Shown piece by piece: positions 12,853 through 15,696 of a stretch of DNA of 15,696 bases (the first letter of the stretch is position 1; the number at the start of each line of letters is the position of its first letter). The stretch covers positions 1-15,696 of the forward strand of contig DAIDIA010000065.1 of the NCBI GenBank assembly GCA_027459565.1, given 5' to 3'. The notes under the pieces are model-generated. The model was not told the origin of the DNA. It was given only the letters and a program-made list of their open reading frames with translations, and did no database searches. The translations under genes were made by a program, and so were the position numbers. The stretch is from Acidimicrobiaceae bacterium (lineage in GTDB: Bacteria > Actinomycetota > Acidimicrobiia > Acidimicrobiales > Bog-793).

Positions 12853-13670
12853 AGATGGTAGATGTCAATCACCGATTGAGCGCGTGGCGAGGTGTAAATG
12901 GCCAAAATGCCAAGCATCCTCTGAAATCGACCTGCCGAGAATCTGCTGAGACGTACCGCCGTGACCGACCCACCGATCGGGTGACTTCGACCGTCGGTTC
13001 GGCGGGCTCCTTGTTGCGCGCGCAGGCGGTGCTTGCGTCTGCGAACGCCAGACCCCACTGATCTCCAAAGTGCCCTGCACGTGAGTCAAACCGATCCCAC
13101 AGCTGCCTCACCTGCCGCGCAACCGCCATTGCCGCGCATTGCCTTCGCCCCATCCGACGGCGCGAGCCGATCAATCCGATTCTCGCCCGTTCCCGCGTTC
13201 GGTCTACTTTTGAAAGGCATGAACTGCGGGACCATGGCAGATCGACCTGCCACGGCGAGAACCTCCAACCAGGCACCCGGCAGACCTCACGCCGTCAATG
13301 GCGACACCCGTGGGGAAGGCGTCACCTTCAGGGTGCCGTTTGGGACGCGTGTCGCTTCGCGTCGACCGGTGCTCTCGATGAGCACCTACGCTCGTTGACA
13401 CGAGGTGCATCGGCAATGCTCTCCTTGAACCCCGAGAGAAGGTGTCATGTTCGACGAGACCACCGCAGCCCCCCGAGGGGTCTGGCGTCGCGCTGCATCC
13501 TCGATGGAACGACTCATGTGGTGCGCGAGCACGGAGACCGTTCCATGTTCCCGGGTATCCATGGAGAGCCCGGAATCACTAAGTGACTCGCATACCCCTG
13601 CTGCACGGCGCCACAAAATCCAAGGGTGTCCGCGATCACGTTGATGCAAGAGAGTGTGGGAGGGAACAAA
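12853..13670. other. Gene-poor region of about 0.8 kb
   Basis: I find no supported gene here. Open frames on both strands reach 135 codons, but they have low-complexity Arg/Ser/Pro-rich translations typical of shadow frames in G+C-rich DNA, and no family motif. The best-looking candidate is an ATG at 13447 with AGAAGG just upstream, giving a 65-residue product without recognisable features. Ancient gene remnants are possible but not demonstrable by eye. Confidence 0.5.
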
Positions 13671-13826
13671 ATGACCATCGTGCTGTACGTGATCACGCTC
13701 ATTGCGGTCGTCGTCGGTATGGACATCCTCTTCTTCCGACACCACCTTGGACCCCGCCTGATCGCAAACATCGGTACCGTGCTGCTTTTTGCGGCGTTCT
13801 ACCTGCGGTTCCTGAAGCGAACATGA
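13671..13826 (+). CDS. Small two-helix membrane protein (51 residues)
   Basis: The product is MTIVLYVITLIAVVVGMDIL, then FFRHHLGPRLIANIGTVLLFAAFYLRFLKRT. It has a transmembrane segment at 2-20, a short polar turn FFRHHLGPR and a second hydrophobic segment at about 30-45, ending in a basic LRFLKRT. The ATG is preceded by GGGAGGG with a 6-base spacer; a longer version from 13626 lacks such a signal. I recognise this as resembling a widespread family of uncharacterised small membrane proteins with a conserved FFRxxFxxRLxxNIGxVLxFxAFYLRF pattern. Its function is unknown. It is convergent with the VOC gene. Confidence 0.8.
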   Translation: MTIVLYVITLIAVVVGMDILFFRHHLGPRLIANIGTVLLFAAFYLRFLKRT

Positions 13827-13863
13827 ACCAACGCGCACTGGGCCGCCGCGGTGATGCGCACGA

Positions 13864-14301
13864 CTAGTCAGGTTCGGAGATGGGATTCCAGATGACCTCC
13901 CAGAGATGGCCGTCAGGATCGCGGAAATATCCTGAATAGATTCCCCACGGCCGCTCGCGTGGAGCCTCCGTGACTGACGCCCCCGCCGCCACAGCTTTTT
14001 GCAGCAGCGCATCCACACCAGCGCGTTCGGGGACGATGTGCCCGATGCTGAACGAGCCCGATGAAACGGCCACGAGGTCGACATTGGCGTCCTTCGCGAG
14101 CTCGGTCCGCGGATAGAGGGCGAGAACGAGCCCACCGTCGAGTTCGAACATGACGACGGCACCCGCGGCGTTTTCTTCATCACCGGGATGCTCCAATCCG
14201 ATGACGCCTTGCGTCTTGAGCCCGAGGCCATCACGGTAGAACGCGTGTGACCGCTCGAGGTCATCAACTGCCAAGGTGATTACGTGAATGCAGGGATCCA
14301 A
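13864..14301 (-). CDS. VOC (glyoxalase-fold) family protein
   Basis: The 145-residue protein has two beta-alpha-beta-beta-beta modules: MDPCIHVITLAVDDLERSHA, with a metal-type His6, followed by FYRDGLGLKT, GLVLALYPR, then IGHIVPE and DPDGHLWEVIWNP with the usual His and Glu metal-site positions. Family members include lactoylglutathione lyases, dioxygenases and resistance proteins; the substrate is unknown. I place the start at TTG 14301, with a GGGAGGGGAG Shine-Dalgarno region (GGAGG core about 7 bases away). An ATG 40 codons upstream would translate a tandem palindromic repeat and has no homology. It is convergent with the 51-residue membrane protein. Confidence 0.87.
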   Translation of the reverse strand: MDPCIHVITLAVDDLERSHAFYRDGLGLKTQGVIGLEHPGDEENAAGAVVMFELDGGLVLALYPRTELAKDANVDLVAVSSGSFSIGHIVPERAGVDALLQKAVAAGASVTEAPRERPWGIYSGYFRDPDGHLWEVIWNPISEPD

Positions 14302-14696
14302 AGTCTCCCCTCCCTGATGGCCGGACACAATGGCGGCCAAGCACAACGCTGACTTTTCGATGCTCGCCGCGACCGACGACTCCATCGACCCCAATCCCTT
14401 TAAGGGCCCTTTAAGGGACAACGCCCGATCCGATGCGTCGCATCGTCCGGCATCTCGAAAAGCGCCAAACGATGCGAACCGAGATCAATCCCGCGGCTAG
14501 GCAGAAGTGGAGCTGGGAAAACTCTGCGGACCGGCGCCAGTGCAAATCTGCGCGCGCAACATCAATGACTCTCGACCGACTCCGGACTCCGACTCGAAGA
14601 CCTCCCGGAGTAGTGCACGAAACCGACGCGCGAGACACATGATCGACGTCACCGGAGCAGAGCGACGCCGTGACGCGGGAGTTTCGAGTACCGCCT
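14302..14696. other. Intergenic region upstream of the VOC gene
   Basis: The 395 bp hold the VOC promoter region and the tandem 11-bp repeat. Open frames on both strands of 60-110 codons lack Shine-Dalgarno support and family motifs. No terminator is evident for the 169-residue gene that ends at 14697. Confidence 0.5.
14396..14417. promoter_or_regulatory. Tandem 11-bp near-palindromic repeat upstream of the VOC gene
   Basis: CCCTTTAAGGG occurs twice back-to-back (14396-14406 and 14407-14417); each unit is a near-palindrome, and the junction makes AAGGGCCCTT. It lies about 95-116 bp before the TTG start. A double regulator-binding site is the simplest reading, but no bound protein can be named. 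Confidence 0.5.
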
Positions 14697-15206
14697 CTAG
14701 TGGCGCTTAATACGGTGGTCGCGGTAGCCATCGTCTGCAAGCACGTCGGCCATCTCGAGCGCAGGAATCACTGCATTCAAGAACTCCGATATGGGAGCCA
14801 CGATTGCAGGATCGACGGTTCCACTCACCTTGCCGTCAATCCGAACCTTGAAGTACTCGAACATCGAGGGGAAGAACTCGTTCGAGGCGGTGATAATGCC
14901 AAGGTCAAAGAGCGTGCTCTCCCATGCGCGAAGATAGCTGATCGCATCGAGATCCTCGTTCTGGACCCTGTTCAACGCGAGCGCATCGAGCGTGTCGCGA
15001 TACCTCGCGCGCATCTCGTCGACGTACGCCCGATAGGCGGCCTCCACGCGCGCGGCATGTGCTGGCATCTCCGGTCCGACATCAAGGCCAACGGGGCTGT
15101 GGTCTTCCAGGAGCCAATCGGGCAGGTCCGCGAGAAAGCGCCTCTGTTCACGTCGCTGAACCAACAGTTCCTCGGTCAAAAATGGTTTGGAGGTCTCGAG
15201 ATTCAC
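14697..15206 (-). CDS. Unrecognised soluble protein of 169 residues
   Basis: The product reads (M)NLETSKPFLTEELLVQRREQ, RRFLADLPDWLLEDHSPVGL, then long amphipathic helices (AARVEAAYRAYVDEMRARYR, DTLDALALNRVQNEDL) and a C-terminal helix near EFLNAVIPALEMADVL. It is acidic, mostly helical, and without signal peptide or membrane segment. I do not recognise a family. The GTG at 15206 is chosen because AGGAG lies six bases upstream (15217-15213); an ATG at 15251 would add 15 residues without a comparable signal. It stands alone, with non-coding DNA on both sides. Consistent third-position G/C bias and normal composition support a real gene. Confidence 0.7.
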   Translation of the reverse strand: MNLETSKPFLTEELLVQRREQRRFLADLPDWLLEDHSPVGLDVGPEMPAHAARVEAAYRAYVDEMRARYRDTLDALALNRVQNEDLDAISYLRAWESTLFDLGIITASNEFFPSMFEYFKVRIDGKVSGTVDPAIVAPISEFLNAVIPALEMADVLADDGYRDHRIKRH

Positions 15207-15540
15207 TGTGCTCTCCTCTCGCTCCCCACCCTCACGGTGGCTACTCCTCATGCTACTGGTGAAGTCCTTCCAAGGAGAAAATGACCGAGAACCGACAACC
15301 GCGTGACCAAGTAGGGCATGTCCATACGCGGTGGCGACGGAGATGCCCAAGCGGGTCATCGACGCGTACGCAATCGGCGGGCGCGCCGGTGATCCATGCA
15401 CGCCAGCGCCGTACGTCGAGTGACGCGCGTCCCCAGAAGCGACTCACCACGGCTGCCAACCGTTCATACGACCACGACCAGACACCCACAGAACCCAGAT
15501 CGCTGCGTGATCTGCCATCGCGCGGTTACGTCCATCGAGT
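15207..15540. other. Intergenic region with no supported gene
   Basis: About 330 bp lie between the 169-residue gene and the terminator at the right edge. A plus-strand ATG at 15281 has AAGGAG three bases upstream, but the frame is Arg/Ser/Pro-rich, lacks homology and runs through the terminator hairpin. The promoter of the leftward gene at 15206 should lie here; no clear -10/-35 pair stands out. Confidence 0.45.
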
Positions 15541-15589
15541 GCAAACGAAAAGCTGGCGGATGGAGGAGACAATCCCCCATCCGCCAGCT
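15540..15589 (-). terminator. Rho-independent terminator for the leftward gene at the right edge
   Basis: A perfect 13-bp stem, AGCTGGCGGATGG (15551-15563) with CCATCCGCCAGCT (15577-15589), encloses a 13-base loop. On the minus strand it is followed by TTTCGTTT, a U-rich tail. It lies about 40 bp after the stop codon of the partial gene at 15631, as expected for its transcript end. Confidence 0.8.
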
Positions 15590-15630
15590 CGGAACGTTCG
15601 AACTATTGACGTCCTATCTGCGCTGATGCG

Positions 15631-15696
15631 TTAACAGGTGCCCTGGATAAAGCAGACGACGTGAGCTCCAAGCTTGTAGGCCGAGAGATACTCCTG
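15631..15696 (-). CDS. C-terminal end of an unidentified protein (5' part beyond the window)
   Basis: The minus strand from the right edge reads EYLSAYKLGAHVVCFIQGTC and then TAA at 15633-15631; only 21 codons are visible. The frame is supported by the strong terminator about 40 bp further on, in the right orientation. The ending with a C-terminal Cys and a second Cys six residues earlier could form a disulphide in an exported protein, but this is speculation. No family can be named. Confidence 0.5.
   Translation of the reverse strand, partial: QEYLSAYKLGAHVVCFIQGTC

Noticed and set aside
12869..13276. 135-codon minus-strand frame upstream of the ArsR gene
   Set aside because: No Shine-Dalgarno sequence, no motif, and overlapping frames of similar length on both strands.
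13447..13644. Small plus-strand frame with AGAAGG upstream
   Set aside because: It lacks family features and ends in Arg/Ser-rich sequence; not enough to call a gene.
13386..14267. 293-codon minus-strand frame
   Set aside because: It is an alternative frame of the VOC gene and antisense to the small membrane protein; the Ser/Arg-rich translation has no homology.
14302..14421. Upstream ATG start for the VOC protein
   Set aside because: It would add 40 residues without homology and translate the tandem palindrome, while TTG at 14301 has a strong Shine-Dalgarno sequence and gives the family length.
15281..15634. Plus-strand frame with AAGGAG close to an ATG
   Set aside because: It reads through the terminator hairpin; low-complexity Arg/Ser/Pro translation.
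1..15696. CRISPR array, insertion sequence or restriction/defence locus
   Set aside because: No regularly spaced repeats with spacers, transposase motifs or defence-family signatures were seen.

Overview
The window is a piece of a high-G+C bacterial chromosome, most likely an actinobacterium. The support is rimP-nusA with a four-base ATGA overlap, an InhA-like enoyl-ACP reductase, a regulator with a bacterial transcriptional activator domain (BTAD), frequent GTG/TTG starts, and SHOCT, ArsR-SRPBCC and DHFR-like families typical of that phylum. A class (for example Acidimicrobiia) is only a guess. No database search was possible; family names rest on motifs read directly from the translations.

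Left chromosomal part (1-6192): the 5' part of nusA and complete rimP run leftward, behind a leader that contains a terminator-like hairpin and a 14-bp direct repeat. A BTAD regulator diverges from them. It ends tail-to-tail, with overlap, against a large polytopic membrane protein. A solitary InhA/FabI gene follows and overlaps, again tail-to-tail, a small SHOCT membrane protein.

Central part (6193-11401): a tRNA-Cys(GCA) gene is the insertion site of a small integrated element. A perfect 44-bp copy of the tRNA 3' half recurs at 11358-11401, so the element is 5136 bp per att period. It carries a tyrosine recombinase beside the tRNA, a Doc-type toxin with a ribbon-helix-helix-like antitoxin, a RelE-type toxin with a Phd/YefM antitoxin, a PhzF-family enzyme, a VOC gene broken by one in-frame TGA, a decayed inositol-monophosphatase/HisN-like gene and an orphan C-terminal gene fragment. 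No replication, transfer or phage structural genes are visible. It looks like a decaying tRNA-borne island retained with two addiction modules. Several of its genes have -10-like hexamers placed for leaderless translation.

Right chromosomal part (11402-15696): next to the right att site lies a DHFR/RibD-C-family gene decayed by four in-frame stops. It is the last gene of an ArsR-SRPBCC operon with a 12-bp palindrome at its promoter. After a gene-poor stretch come a 51-residue membrane protein, a VOC (glyoxalase-fold) protein with a TTG start and a tandem 11-bp repeat upstream, an unrecognised 169-residue soluble protein, and the last codons of a further leftward gene followed by a Rho-independent terminator.

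I see no CRISPR array, insertion sequence or defence system. The most interesting items are the tRNA-Cys island with its precise att sites and 3'-CCA replacement, its two TA loci, and the layered gene decay in and just beyond it.
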